A DNA stretch of 63,051 nt from Burkholderia sp. SRS-46. GTDB lineage: Bacteria; Pseudomonadota; Gammaproteobacteria; Burkholderiales; Burkholderiaceae. The position numbers were made by a program, and so were the translations under genes. Positions 41,485-51,802 of the stretch are shown one piece after another. The stretch covers positions 1 to 63,051 of the forward strand of contig NZ_PTXL01000017.1 of the NCBI RefSeq assembly GCF_004343775.1, given 5' to 3'. The first letter of the stretch is position 1, and every line of letters starts with the position of its first letter. Below the pieces are notes generated by a model. That model had not been told where the DNA came from. It saw nothing but the letters and a program-made list of their open reading frames with translations, and did no database searches.

Positions 41485-42321
41485 ATGATGGATTTCAACG
41501 GCAGGACCGTGCTGGTGACGGGCGGCGGCGCGGGCATCGGCCGCGCGTGCGCGGAAGCGTTCGGCGCGGCGGGCGCGCGCGTCGCGGTGGCGGAGCGCGA
41601 TGCAGGCCGCGCGCAGGACGTGCGGCACGCGCTCGAAGCGGCGGGCGTCGACGCGCTCGTCGAGAGCGTCGACGTCACGCGGCGCGACCAGGTCGACGCA
41701 TTCGCGCGCACGATCGACGCGCGCTTCGGCGGCCTCGACGTGCTCGTCAACAACGTCGGCGATTTCCTGCAAATCGCGAAACCGTTCGACGACTACAGCG
41801 ACGACGACATCGCGCGGCTGTTCGACGTGAACCTGCGCCAGGTGTTCGTCGTCACGCGCGCGATGCTGCCGCTGCTGCGCCGGCGTGGCGCGGGCGGCAG
41901 CATCGTCGGCGTGTCGTCGATCGAGGGGTTCCGCGCGATTCCGAACTGCGCGGTGTATGCATCGTTCAAGGCCGCGCTGACCGGTTTCACGAAAAGCCTC
42001 GCGCTCGAGCTCGGGCCGGCCGGCATCCGCGTGAACCAGATCGCGCCCGAAACCACCGAGACGCCGCAAGTGCCGGTGAGCGCGATGATCGCCGCCGAGC
42101 ATCACCAGCAAATCCCCCGCTGGATTCCGCTCGGCCGCTTCGGCGCGGCGGGCGACATCGCGGGCGCCGCGCTGTTCCTCGCGAGCCCGCTCGCCGCGTG
42201 GGTCACGGGCACGACGCTGCACGTCGACGGCGGCGCGCTCGCCGCAGCCGGGTGGTATCGCGATCCGAACGGCTTCTGGACCAACCTGCCGGTGGTCACC
42301 GGCAACGGCTTCAACTTCTGA
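41485..42321 (+). CDS. Short-chain dehydrogenase/reductase
   Basis: A 278-residue classical SDR: TGGGAGIGRA cofactor motif, LVNNVG, Ser in VGVSSIEGF and YASFK catalytic pair. Two adjacent ATG codons (41485 and 41488) follow AAGGAG; the first was used. The C-terminal extension (GGALAAAGWYRDPNGFWTN) is longer than in most SDRs. Fourth gene of the operon. Confidence 0.87.
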   Translation: MMDFNGRTVLVTGGGAGIGRACAEAFGAAGARVAVAERDAGRAQDVRHALEAAGVDALVESVDVTRRDQVDAFARTIDARFGGLDVLVNNVGDFLQIAKPFDDYSDDDIARLFDVNLRQVFVVTRAMLPLLRRRGAGGSIVGVSSIEGFRAIPNCAVYASFKAALTGFTKSLALELGPAGIRVNQIAPETTETPQVPVSAMIAAEHHQQIPRWIPLGRFGAAGDIAGAALFLASPLAAWVTGTTLHVDGGALAAAGWYRDPNGFWTNLPVVTGNGFNF

Positions 42322-42394
42322 GCACGCGGCAGCGCGTGCGTCGCATCCGTTCACCCCATCACGCGATTCGCGGACGAATCGCCACGGAGACATC

Positions 42395-43303
42395 ATGAAG
42401 ATCCTCGTCATCGGCGGCACCGGCCTCATCGGCGGCCACGCCGCGCTGCACCTGCGCGCGCAGGGCAACGACGTCACCCTCGCCGCGCGCAACGCGCCCG
42501 CGGCCGGCTGCGCGCTTGCGTCGTTCGACGTGCTGCGGCGCGACTACATCGCCGGCGATTTCACGCGTGACGATCTCGCGCGCTTCGACGCGATCGTGTT
42601 CGCGGCGGGCAACGACATTCGCCACCTGCCGCCGGGCACCGACGAAGCCGCGCACTGGGAGCGCGCAAACGTCGAGGCCGTGCCGCGCTTCTTCGCGCTG
42701 GCGCGTGACGCGGGCGTGCCGCGCGCGGTGCTGGTCGGCAGCTTCTATCCGCAGGTCGCACCCGAACTGGTCGACACGATTCCGTACGTGCGCTCGCGCC
42801 ATCTCGCCGACCAGCGCGTGCGCGCGCTCGCGACGCCGTCATTCTCGGTGTGCAGCGTCAACGCACCGTTCGTCGTCGGCTCGGTGCCGGGGCTGCGCAA
42901 CGAGATGTTCGTCGCGTATGCGGCCTATGCGGAAGGCAAGCTGGCGGGATTGCCCGTGTACGGGCCGGCGGGCGGCAGCAACTTCATCTCGACGCAGTCG
43001 CTGTCGGAAGCAATCTGGGGTGCGTTGCAGCGCGGCGCGTCGGGCAAGGCGTACCTCGTCGGCGACGAGAACCTGAGCTTCGCCGACTACTTCGCGGCGT
43101 TCTTCCGCGCGGCCGGGCAACCGCAGCCGGTGCCGTCGCTCGATCAAGCGCATCCGCTGCTGCCGGACATCGCGATCTACACGGGGCGCGGCAACGTCGT
43201 GTCGTACGAGCCGGACCCGGCCGATCTCGCGGTGCTGCGGTACCGGCGCGGCGACGTGCAGCGCGCGGTCGACGAAGTGGTCGCGCATTGCCGCGCACTG
43301 TGA
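42395..43303 (+). CDS. NAD-dependent epimerase/dehydratase-like (extended SDR)
   Basis: A 302-residue Rossmann protein. It begins VIGGTGLIGGHAA, a GxxGxxG-type extended/atypical SDR motif, and has an FYPQVAPELVDTIPYVRSRHLADQR segment where the active-site YxxxK is not clear (Y-V-R-S-R), so a classical epimerase mechanism is doubtful. Last gene of the rightward operon starting at 39362, 73 bp after the previous SDR, and ends before the pckG terminator region. Confidence 0.78.
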   Translation: MKILVIGGTGLIGGHAALHLRAQGNDVTLAARNAPAAGCALASFDVLRRDYIAGDFTRDDLARFDAIVFAAGNDIRHLPPGTDEAAHWERANVEAVPRFFALARDAGVPRAVLVGSFYPQVAPELVDTIPYVRSRHLADQRVRALATPSFSVCSVNAPFVVGSVPGLRNEMFVAYAAYAEGKLAGLPVYGPAGGSNFISTQSLSEAIWGALQRGASGKAYLVGDENLSFADYFAAFFRAAGQPQPVPSLDQAHPLLPDIAIYTGRGNVVSYEPDPADLAVLRYRRGDVQRAVDEVVAHCRAL

Positions 43304-43346
43304 GCGGTGTCGTGCGTGCCGGAGCCGCATCACGCGGCACGCATGC

Positions 43347-43387
43347 GAAAACGTCCCGCGCCGGCCTGCATGACCGGCGCGGGACGT
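43347..43387 (-). terminator. Terminator of pckG
   Basis: A perfect 14-bp stem (43351-43364 with 43374-43387) and a 9-nt loop. On the minus strand it ends in TTTT, so it reads as the intrinsic terminator of pckG; it also lies beyond the end of the converging epimerase gene. Confidence 0.75.
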
Positions 43388-43424
43388 CTCGTCAGGCGAT
43401 GCGCCGGATCACCGGCGCAGCCGG

Positions 43425-45290
<1,866 letters not shown>

Positions 45291-45822
45291 GAGAGTGTCT
45301 CCAGAATTATCGGGCACGGATGGGGGGAGCGGGCCGGGCCCGCGAGATGGGGAAGCGATTCGGGAGGCAGGTTGCAGCGTTCACGGCGCGCAGGACGAAA
45401 CGCGCGAGCGGGGCGCGTACCGGAGCCGTGATGCGGGCGAGAGGGCTGGATGTCTCGTTGGAATATGCGAACGCGTGTTTCGCCATGCATGCAACCTGAC
45501 TTACGACTACATGCAGGCCAGCATACCATCGCAGAAGTCGCATTGGCGTTGCGCTGCAGCAAGAACGCCTTGCGAAAGCGGCCGGGCACGCACGTTGCAT
45601 GCGCGTAATTTTTACTGAAACTGTTTCAGCGCGGCTCGGGCCGGATCGGCGCACAGCGCCGTCCGGCAAGGGTTTCGCGGCGACGGAAAAACCGGCGCGA
45701 AATGATGGAATGCAACGAACGTGCCTGCATCGGCCGCATATTCACGTTTTCGCTACTGCGGCAAACCCTGAATTAGGTTGCGTACACAAACATCTGATCA
45801 GATTGCGCGCAACACGTCCTGC
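45291..45822. other. Intergenic region upstream of pckG
   Basis: No gene supported. It separates pckG from the end of the converging-side SDR operon (both leftward). The AT-richer part 45595-45780 includes the palindrome at 45615-45629; the pckG promoter must lie here. Confidence 0.4.
45615..45629. promoter_or_regulatory. LacI/Cra-like palindrome upstream of pckG
   Basis: CTGAAAC-T-GTTTCAG, perfect 7-bp arms around one base. It resembles GalR/LacI-family operators such as the Cra site (TGAAAC-GTTTCA), and Cra controls PEPCK in enteric bacteria. It lies 325 bp before the pckG start, which is far, and has an odd centre, so the link is tentative. Confidence 0.4.
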
Positions 45823-46599
45823 TCAAACCGGCGCCCCCGGCAATCCGGGGTAATACGCGCCCGCCGCCATCCCGCCGTCGACCGACAGTTCCGCGCCGTT
45901 GCAGTACGACGCATCGTCGCTTGCGAGGAACAGCGTCGCGCGCGCGATTTCTTCCGGCAGCCCGACGCGCTGCAGCGGCACGTGCGCGTAGTGCCGGTTG
46001 ACTTCGTCGAGCGGCGCGCCGGTCGGGTTCGACATCGCGGTGTTCACGCCGCCCGGGTGGATCGAGTTCACGCGCACGCCCTGGTGGCCGAGTTCGAGCG
46101 CGGCGACCTTCGTGAGCCCGCGCACGCCCCACTTGCTCGACACGTAGGCGGCCAGCGCATTGACGCCGCGCAACCCGTCCACCGACGAGATGTTGACGAT
46201 CGAGCCGCTGCGCTGCGCAGTCATCCGCGGCGCGATCGTGCGGATGCCGACGAACGTGCCGACCAGGTTGATCGACACCGCCCGCTCGAAATCGCGCTTC
46301 GACAGCTCGGTGATGCCGCCGAACACCAGCACCGCCGCGTTGTTGACGAGCACGTCGATGCGGCCGAACTGCTCGACCGTCGCGTCGGCGACGCGCGCCC
46401 AGTTCGCCTCGTCGGCGACGTCGAGCCGCATGAAGCGCGCCGCCTCGCCGAGTTCCCGCGCGAGCGCCTCGCCCTCCGTGTCGAGCACGTCGGCGATCAC
46501 GACGCGCGCGCCTTCCGCGACGAACAACCGGCACGTTTCCGCGCCCATTCCGCGTGCCCCGCCGGTGACGATCGCCACCTTGCCTTCCAGTCGAGCCAT
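45823..46599 (-). CDS. Short-chain dehydrogenase/reductase
   Basis: A 258-residue classical SDR: TGGARGMGAET cofactor motif, NNAAVL, Ser in VNISSVDGLRG and YVSSK catalytic pair, close to 3-alpha/7-alpha hydroxysteroid-dehydrogenase-like and glucose dehydrogenase-like SDRs. CGGAGGAAAGG before the ATG is a good ribosome binding site. Last gene of a leftward four-gene unit beginning at 48889. Confidence 0.88.
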   Translation of the reverse strand: MARLEGKVAIVTGGARGMGAETCRLFVAEGARVVIADVLDTEGEALARELGEAARFMRLDVADEANWARVADATVEQFGRIDVLVNNAAVLVFGGITELSKRDFERAVSINLVGTFVGIRTIAPRMTAQRSGSIVNISSVDGLRGVNALAAYVSSKWGVRGLTKVAALELGHQGVRVNSIHPGGVNTAMSNPTGAPLDEVNRHYAHVPLQRVGLPEEIARATLFLASDDASYCNGAELSVDGGMAAGAYYPGLPGAPV

Positions 46600-46691
46600 C
46601 CTTTCCTCCGTTCGATTCGCCGGCGCGGCGCGCATCGCGCGTCGCACGCTGCCGGCCATGTTCAGCGCCATGCGGCCCGGGCCGCCGGCGG

Positions 46692-47447
46692 TCATCCCCA
46701 GTAGGCCTGCCCGCCGTCGAGCGGCAGCGTCGCGCCGGTCAGGTACGCGGCATCGCGGCTCGCGAGAAACACGATCGCGCGGCCGATGTCGTGCTCGCAG
46801 TCGCCGATGCGGCCGAGCGGAATCGTCCGGAAGAACGCGGCCGCTTCCTGCGGATTCGCATCGACCCAGCCCTTCAGCCCCGGCGACAGCGCGTGCGGCG
46901 CGACCGCGTTCACGCGGATGCCGTCCGTGCCCCACTCGCAGGCCGCCGCGCGCGTGAGCGCGCGGATCGCTTCCTTGGTCGCCGCATATGCGCCGTAGCC
47001 CGACGCATCCCAGCGCACCGCGGCCGACGACGCGAAGTTGACGATCACGCCGTCGCCCTTCAGGTGCGGATGGCACGCGCGCATCATCCGCAGCGTCGCG
47101 AGCGGGCCCGATTCGAGCCCGGCGAGAAACGCGTCGTCGGTCACGTCGAGCAGGCGGCCGAGCGGCACCACCTGCGCGTTGTTGACCAGGATCTGCACGC
47201 CGCCGAAATGCGCGACGACGCGGCCGACGCAGCGCTCGATCTGCGCGGCGTCCATCACGTCGCAGACGAACGGCTCGGCGACGCCGCCGCGCCGGCGGAT
47301 GGTTTCGCAGGTCGAAAGCAGCTTGTCGCGCGTGCGGCCGACCACCGCGACCCGCGCGCCCTCGGCCGCGAGTGCCGATGCGACGCCCTCGCCGACGCCC
47401 TGCCCCGCGCCGGTCACGAGCGCGACCTTGTCGTTCAGGATGCCCAT
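46692..47447 (-). CDS. Short-chain dehydrogenase/reductase
   Basis: A 251-residue classical SDR: TGAGQGVGEGVA cofactor motif, LVNNAQV, Ser in VNFASSAAVRW and YAATK catalytic pair. It follows the upstream SDR stop by nine bases, so it is operon-bound. The gap to the next SDR (45823 gene) is 92 bp. Confidence 0.88.
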   Translation of the reverse strand: MGILNDKVALVTGAGQGVGEGVASALAAEGARVAVVGRTRDKLLSTCETIRRRGGVAEPFVCDVMDAAQIERCVGRVVAHFGGVQILVNNAQVVPLGRLLDVTDDAFLAGLESGPLATLRMMRACHPHLKGDGVIVNFASSAAVRWDASGYGAYAATKEAIRALTRAAACEWGTDGIRVNAVAPHALSPGLKGWVDANPQEAAAFFRTIPLGRIGDCEHDIGRAIVFLASRDAAYLTGATLPLDGGQAYWG

Positions 47448-47456
47448 GCGCGCCCC

Positions 47457-48323
47457 TTACGCGACGATCGCCGGATGCGCCTGCACGGGGCCACCGAGCA
47501 GGTCGCGATACGACGGCGGCTGCTTGCCGTCGAGATCGGCGACGCCATACTTGAGCGCGGCTTCCGCGCCGACCAGCACCTGGCCGGACAGCGCCATGCG
47601 GTCCGGGTCCGAATACACCGCATGAATCACGCGGCCGGTGAACTCGGGGCTTTCGGCGACGAGCGAGAATGCCTTGTACAGATCCGGGTGCTCCTCCCAC
47701 ACGCGCGTCGTGCGCTCGGTGCGCAGCGGCCCCATCCAGATCGACACGGCCGCGACGTCGAACGGCTTCAGGTCGACGGCCATGTCCTTCGCGAACTTGT
47801 CGACGCCCACCTTCTGCGCGCCGTATGCGGCGCCGTGCATGTAGCAGCTCGCGCCGAACGACGACGTGAACGCGATCAGCCCGTTGCGGCGCTTCGCCAT
47901 CAGCGGCGCCGCATGCCAGCTCGCGACGTACGCGGAGCGCAGGCCCACGTCGAGGATGTTCACGAGATCGAGCGACTTCTCCCAGAACGGGCCCGGCTGG
48001 ATCAGTTCGTCATGCAGATAAGTCGCGTTGTTGACGAGGATGTCGAGCCGGCCGCTGTCGCGCTCGACGCGTTCGAACAGCGCCTTCACCTGCGCGTCGT
48101 CCGCGTGGTCGCACGGCACCGCGATGCCGCGGCCGCCGAGCGCGTCGATCTCGCGCGCCGTCGCGTGGATCGTGCCGGGCAGCGGCGCGTCGCCCTCCCG
48201 CTGCGAGCGGCCCGTCACATAGACGGTCGCGCCCGCCGCGCCGAGCGCGCGCGCGATGCCGCGGCCCGCGCCGCGCGATGCGCCGGTCACGACCGCGACC
48301 AGCGTGTCGTCGTTCCGAGTCAT
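47457..48323 (-). CDS. Short-chain dehydrogenase/reductase
   Basis: A 288-residue SDR, with TGASRGAGRGIA, LVNNATY, Ser in FTSSFGASCYMHG and YGAQK catalytic pair. The segment PLPGTIHATAREIDALGGRGIAV with an inserted loop is typical of SDRs of the 'DHRS1-like' type. Length is greater than that of its two operon partners. First SDR after the NTF2 gene (65 bp gap). Confidence 0.87.
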   Translation of the reverse strand: MTRNDDTLVAVVTGASRGAGRGIARALGAAGATVYVTGRSQREGDAPLPGTIHATAREIDALGGRGIAVPCDHADDAQVKALFERVERDSGRLDILVNNATYLHDELIQPGPFWEKSLDLVNILDVGLRSAYVASWHAAPLMAKRRNGLIAFTSSFGASCYMHGAAYGAQKVGVDKFAKDMAVDLKPFDVAAVSIWMGPLRTERTTRVWEEHPDLYKAFSLVAESPEFTGRVIHAVYSDPDRMALSGQVLVGAEAALKYGVADLDGKQPPSYRDLLGGPVQAHPAIVA

Positions 48324-48388
48324 GTTCGGTGTCTCCTGTTCGGTGCTGTGCGTCGGAATGTCGATGAAGCCCGCAAGACGCGGAAGGG

Positions 48389-48889
48389 TCAGGCGGCCGG
48401 CGGCTGCGCGCCGGCGAACAGCACGCCCGGCGCGTCGCCTTCGTAGCGTGCGCTCAGCGTCGACGTGACGACGCAGCGCGTCGCGGCGATCTTCCATTCG
48501 CCGCCGGCCTTCCGGTATTCGTCTTCGTAGTACGCGCCGAGCCGCGTGAGCGTGCGCGCGTGCGTGTCGATCATCTGGTAGTGCAGGCCCCACGTGCCAC
48601 GTGCGTGCGTGTCGTCGAGCACGGCGATCTCCGGGTTCACGCCGTGATGCATCTCGACGATGTGCGGATGGCAGCCGAGCCGCTCGAACACGTCGACGAG
48701 CGCGTCGCGATCGTCGAACACGCCGATCCGGCCGTAGTCGATGCGCACCGCACCGGGCGCGAAGCAGTCGCGCATCCCTTGCGGGTCCTTGCGGTCGCAG
48801 CACGTGAAATAGCGCGCTTTCAGGCGGCGGATCGCGTCGGCGTCCTCGAGCCTGCGCAGCCGCGTCTCCAGCGATTCGATGGGCGTCAT
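48389..48889 (-). CDS. NTF2-like (SnoaL fold) protein
   Basis: A 166-residue SnoaL_4-type protein: DADAIRRLKARYFTCCDRKDPQGMRDCF at the start and a W/D-rich sheet region later. The family includes enzymes and binding proteins acting on cyclic ketones, dienes or ring-opened products. It begins a leftward operon with three SDRs; the divergent operon 195 bp away begins with another NTF2-like gene, and the two are paralogous in their first ~120 residues. Confidence 0.82.
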   Translation of the reverse strand: MTPIESLETRLRRLEDADAIRRLKARYFTCCDRKDPQGMRDCFAPGAVRIDYGRIGVFDDRDALVDVFERLGCHPHIVEMHHGVNPEIAVLDDTHARGTWGLHYQMIDTHARTLTRLGAYYEDEYRKAGGEWKIAATRCVVTSTLSARYEGDAPGVLFAGAQPPAA

Positions 48890-48967
48890 GCCGTCTCCTG
48901 GGTGTCGACGCAGGCGGGTGCGATGCGTCGATGCCAAGGTACAGGCGCGCCGGCGGGCGGCCATCAC

Positions 48968-49028
48968 CCGTTCGGACGAAACGGCGGCGGCCCGGCCCGC
49001 GCGAGCGCGCGTTCATCCGATCGGACGA
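48968..49028. promoter_or_regulatory. Pair of near-identical 12-mers between divergent NTF2 genes
   Basis: CCGTTCGGACGA (48968-48979) and CCGATCGGACGA (49017-49028) differ at one position and have centres 49 bp apart, in the region from which both NTF2 units are transcribed. A possible regulator site. Confidence 0.3.
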
Positions 49029-49084
49029 TGCGATGCGGCGGCGTTCGTTCCTACCATCCGTCGACACCACCACGAGGCGCGGCG

Positions 49085-49582
49085 ATGGACGACACGACCC
49101 GGACGCTCCACGAATTCGAGCAGATCCGCCAGCTGAAATACCGCTACTTCCGCGCGGTCGACACGCACGACTGGGCGCTGCTCGCGCAGTGCCTCACGCG
49201 CGATTGCCGCGCACGCCTGTACGGCGGCAAGTACGCGTACGACGGCCGCGACGCGTTCGTCGCGAGCCTGCGGGCGCTGATCGGCAAGCCGACCTTCCTG
49301 ACGATGCATCACGGCCATCATCCGGAGCTCGCGCTCGTCGCGCCCGATCGCGCGCGCGGCACCTGGTTTCTCGAGGATCACGCGATCAATCTCGACGAAG
49401 ACTGGCTGCTGCACGGCACCGCGTTCTACGACGACGAATACCTGAAGCAGGACGGCGTGTGGCGCATCGACGCGACGCGCCACGAGCGGCTGTTCGAGAG
49501 CGTGACCGCGCCGATCCCGCCGTCGTTCACGCTCACCGCGAACCGTTTCGCGCCCGCCGCACCGGCGCGCGCCCCACGCTGA
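49085..49582 (+). CDS. NTF2-like (SnoaL fold) protein
   Basis: A 165-residue SnoaL_4-like protein: EFEQIRQLKYRYFRAVDTHDWALLAQCLTRD at the N-terminus, HHGHHPELALVAPDRARGTWFLEDH in the middle. It is divergently oriented relative to the similar gene at 48389 and co-directional with the EthD gene (54 bp). Function by fold only; likely part of the same catabolic set. Confidence 0.82.
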   Translation: MDDTTRTLHEFEQIRQLKYRYFRAVDTHDWALLAQCLTRDCRARLYGGKYAYDGRDAFVASLRALIGKPTFLTMHHGHHPELALVAPDRARGTWFLEDHAINLDEDWLLHGTAFYDDEYLKQDGVWRIDATRHERLFESVTAPIPPSFTLTANRFAPAAPARAPR

Positions 49583-49636
49583 ACGCCGGCGGCCGCGCCG
49601 CCGAATCCGTCATTTCCCTCTGGAGGAGACCGAGCA

Positions 49637-50353
49637 ATGGAAAAAGTGATTTACGTGTTGTGGCGCGACCCGCAGGCCGCGCCCGAGCCGTGGAGCCGCG
49701 CGGTGCGCGCGCAGCTCGCGGACAAGCTGCTGTCGCTCGGCGCGCACGGCGTGCAGGTGAACGTCGCCGATGCGGACGTGGCGCCGGCCGCCGCATTGAA
49801 GCAGATCAACACGCATCCCGGCATCGACGGCATCGCAGCGGTGTGGCTCGACAGCGCGAACCCGATGTTCCGCCAGCCGTTCGACGACGCGGTGCGCGCG
49901 GCGGTGCCGCACATGGCCGCGTATCTCGTCACCGAATCGCAGCCGATTCCGAACACGCGCTTTCCCGCGCGGCCCGGCGAGCGCACCCGCGGCTTTTCGC
50001 AGCTCGCGTTCCTGAAGCGGCCGCCGCGCCTCACGCATGAAGCATGGCTCGACGTGTGGCACAGCCATCACACGCGCGTCGCGATCGACACGCAGGACAA
50101 CTTCCTGTACGTGCAGAACGTGGTCGTGCGCGCGCTCACGCATGCGGCGCCCGGCTACGACGCGATCGTCGAGGAATGCTTCCCGGCCGCCGCGATGACC
50201 GATCCGCATGCGTTCTTCGATGCGCTCGGCGACGACGAGAAATTCCAGCGCAACGTCGCCGAGATGATGGACAGCTGCGCGCGCTTCATCGACTTCGACA
50301 AGATCGACGTGGTGCCGACGAGCCAGTACGTGCTGAAGGCCGTGCGCGGCTGA
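49637..50353 (+). CDS. EthD-domain protein (tandem dimeric alpha/beta-barrel halves)
   Basis: A 238-residue protein with two ferredoxin-like halves; the C-terminal half (about 110-238, LAFLKRPPRLTHEAWLDVWHSHHTRVA) carries the EthD signature W/H residues. EthD proteins accompany ring-cleaving or ether-degrading enzymes and may bind or isomerise small ring compounds. GGAGGAG directly precedes the ATG. With the NTF2 gene upstream it forms a two-gene rightward unit. Confidence 0.83.
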   Translation: MEKVIYVLWRDPQAAPEPWSRAVRAQLADKLLSLGAHGVQVNVADADVAPAAALKQINTHPGIDGIAAVWLDSANPMFRQPFDDAVRAAVPHMAAYLVTESQPIPNTRFPARPGERTRGFSQLAFLKRPPRLTHEAWLDVWHSHHTRVAIDTQDNFLYVQNVVVRALTHAAPGYDAIVEECFPAAAMTDPHAFFDALGDDEKFQRNVAEMMDSCARFIDFDKIDVVPTSQYVLKAVRG

Positions 50354-50516
50354 GCCGGCGCGATCCGGGGGCGCAGGCGTTCCCGGATCGCCCTTTCCCC
50401 TGTCGAATGCGCGGAAGCGGCGCCAGCCGCACACCCGCCTCGAATCGGCCGCCCGGCCGACATGCGACTCGACAACACGCCCCCTTCCCGGGTCGGCCGC
50501 ACGCCCGGCCGGCAGT

Positions 50517-50542
50517 CGTTTCGTCACGTCAAAGACGAAACG
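50517..50542. promoter_or_regulatory. Palindromic operator ahead of the hydroxyaspartate module
   Basis: CGTTTCGTC (50517-50525) and GACGAAACG (50534-50542) are perfect 9-bp inverted arms around 8 bases, lying just upstream of an AT-rich -10-like stretch (ATTATACA, 50548-50555). It ends 97 bp before the first gene. A likely site for the YheO/DauR-type regulator of this cluster or another repressor. Confidence 0.5.
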
Positions 50543-50639
50543 TCTAGAATTATACAAACCATCGAGATATACTCGCGGACATCCTTCCCCGATGCGATGC
50601 GCACATCGCGGTTCCGTTGATTCGTTGGACCAGGACGAC

Positions 50640-51137
50640 ATGAGCGACTACCCGGTTTTCGAACGGCTTTGCACGCTGCTGAACACGTCCGGCGCGCGGT
50701 TTCGCGTGCTGGAACATCCCGCGGAGGGCAAATCCGACGCGATCGCCGCGCTTCGCGGCACGGCCCCCGGCCAGGGCGCGAAGGCGATGCTCTGCACGTT
50801 CAAGGACGGCGGCGACGCCACGGTGCTCGCGGTGATTCCCGGCAACCGCAAGGTGGATTTCCGGAAGATCAGCGACGTCGTCGGCCGCCGGAAAGCCACC
50901 CTCGCGCCGCCCGAACTGGCCGCCGAGATCACGAACTGCGTGATGGGCGCCGTGCCGCCGTTCTCGTTCGGCGACGGCGTGACGCTCGTCGTCGACCCGG
51001 CGCTGGTCGAGCGCAACGCCGAAATCGCGTTCAACGCGGGCCGCCTCGACCGCTCGGTCGTGCTCGACGCGGCCGACTACGTGCGCATCGCGCAGCCGCT
51101 GCTGGCCGACATCACACGGCCGGACGACGCAAGCTGA
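50640..51137 (+). CDS. YbaK/EbsC-type aminoacyl-tRNA deacylase
   Basis: A 165-residue trans-editing-type protein: SGARFRVLEHPAEGKSDAIAALRGTAPGQGAKAML, with the conserved lysine region (GAKAM) of the YbaK/ProX family, and GAVPPFSF. These hydrolyse mischarged tRNAs, mainly Cys-tRNA(Pro) or Ala-tRNA. The ATG at 50640 follows a short spacer after AGGAC. It is the first gene of a tightly coupled operon; its TGA overlaps the ATG of the regulator by one base (TGATG). Possible job here: clear tRNA mischarged with a non-standard amino acid such as hydroxyaspartate (inference). Confidence 0.82.
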   Translation: MSDYPVFERLCTLLNTSGARFRVLEHPAEGKSDAIAALRGTAPGQGAKAMLCTFKDGGDATVLAVIPGNRKVDFRKISDVVGRRKATLAPPELAAEITNCVMGAVPPFSFGDGVTLVVDPALVERNAEIAFNAGRLDRSVVLDAADYVRIAQPLLADITRPDDAS

Positions 51138-51802
51138 TGCACGCCTCCACCCCGGACATCCTCTCGACCATGGCCAAGCCCAACGTCAAATCGGAGCAGG
51201 CATCCCTGCTCGAACAGGTGCAGCAGATCGCGCAAGGGCTCGGCGAGATGTTCGCGCCGTTCACCGAAGTCGTGGTGCACGACCTGCGTACGCCGAAGCA
51301 CGCGATCCTCGCGATCCACAACAACCTGTCCGGGCGCGCGGTCGGCGATCCGGCCACCGAGCTCGGCCTCGCGCGCATCGCCGACGACGACTATCCGCAG
51401 GTGCTCGCGAACTATCCGAACCGGCTCGCCGACGGCCGCACCGCGAAGAGCACGTCGATCGGCATCAAGGATTCCAGCGGCCGCTACATCGCGGCGCTGT
51501 GCCTGAACGCCGACGTCACGCTGTTGCGCGGGATCCAGGGCATGCTGAGCCAGTTCTGCGCCACCGACGGCACGCCGGCCCGCGAAACGCTGGACCCGGC
51601 CAACGCGGACGCGATCCGCGAACGCATCGACGCGTTCGCGATGAACCTCGCGACCACGCCGCAAGCGCTGAAGACCGAGCAGCGCCGCGAACTGATGCAG
51701 GCGCTGAAGGCGGACGGCTATCTGGAAGTGCGGCGCTCGATGGAGATCGTCGCACAGCATCTTGGCGTGTCGCGCGCGACGGTGTACAACGATGCGAGAT
51801 GA
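51137..51802 (+). CDS. YheO/DauR-like helix-turn-helix regulator
   Basis: A 221-residue transcription regulator. Residues ~25-135 are a PAS-like YheO sensor (LGEMFAPFTEVVVHDLRTPKHAILAIHNNLSGR), and the C-terminal ~60 residues (RRSMEIVAQHLGVSRATVYNDAR) form the HTH_22 domain. The family includes DauR, the regulator of D-arginine catabolism, so it may sense an amino acid derivative. It overlaps the preceding stop and the following ATG (by 11 bp), so all four genes are coupled. It probably controls this operon through the palindrome at 50517-50542. Confidence 0.85.
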   Translation: MHASTPDILSTMAKPNVKSEQASLLEQVQQIAQGLGEMFAPFTEVVVHDLRTPKHAILAIHNNLSGRAVGDPATELGLARIADDDYPQVLANYPNRLADGRTAKSTSIGIKDSSGRYIAALCLNADVTLLRGIQGMLSQFCATDGTPARETLDPANADAIRERIDAFAMNLATTPQALKTEQRRELMQALKADGYLEVRRSMEIVAQHLGVSRATVYNDAR

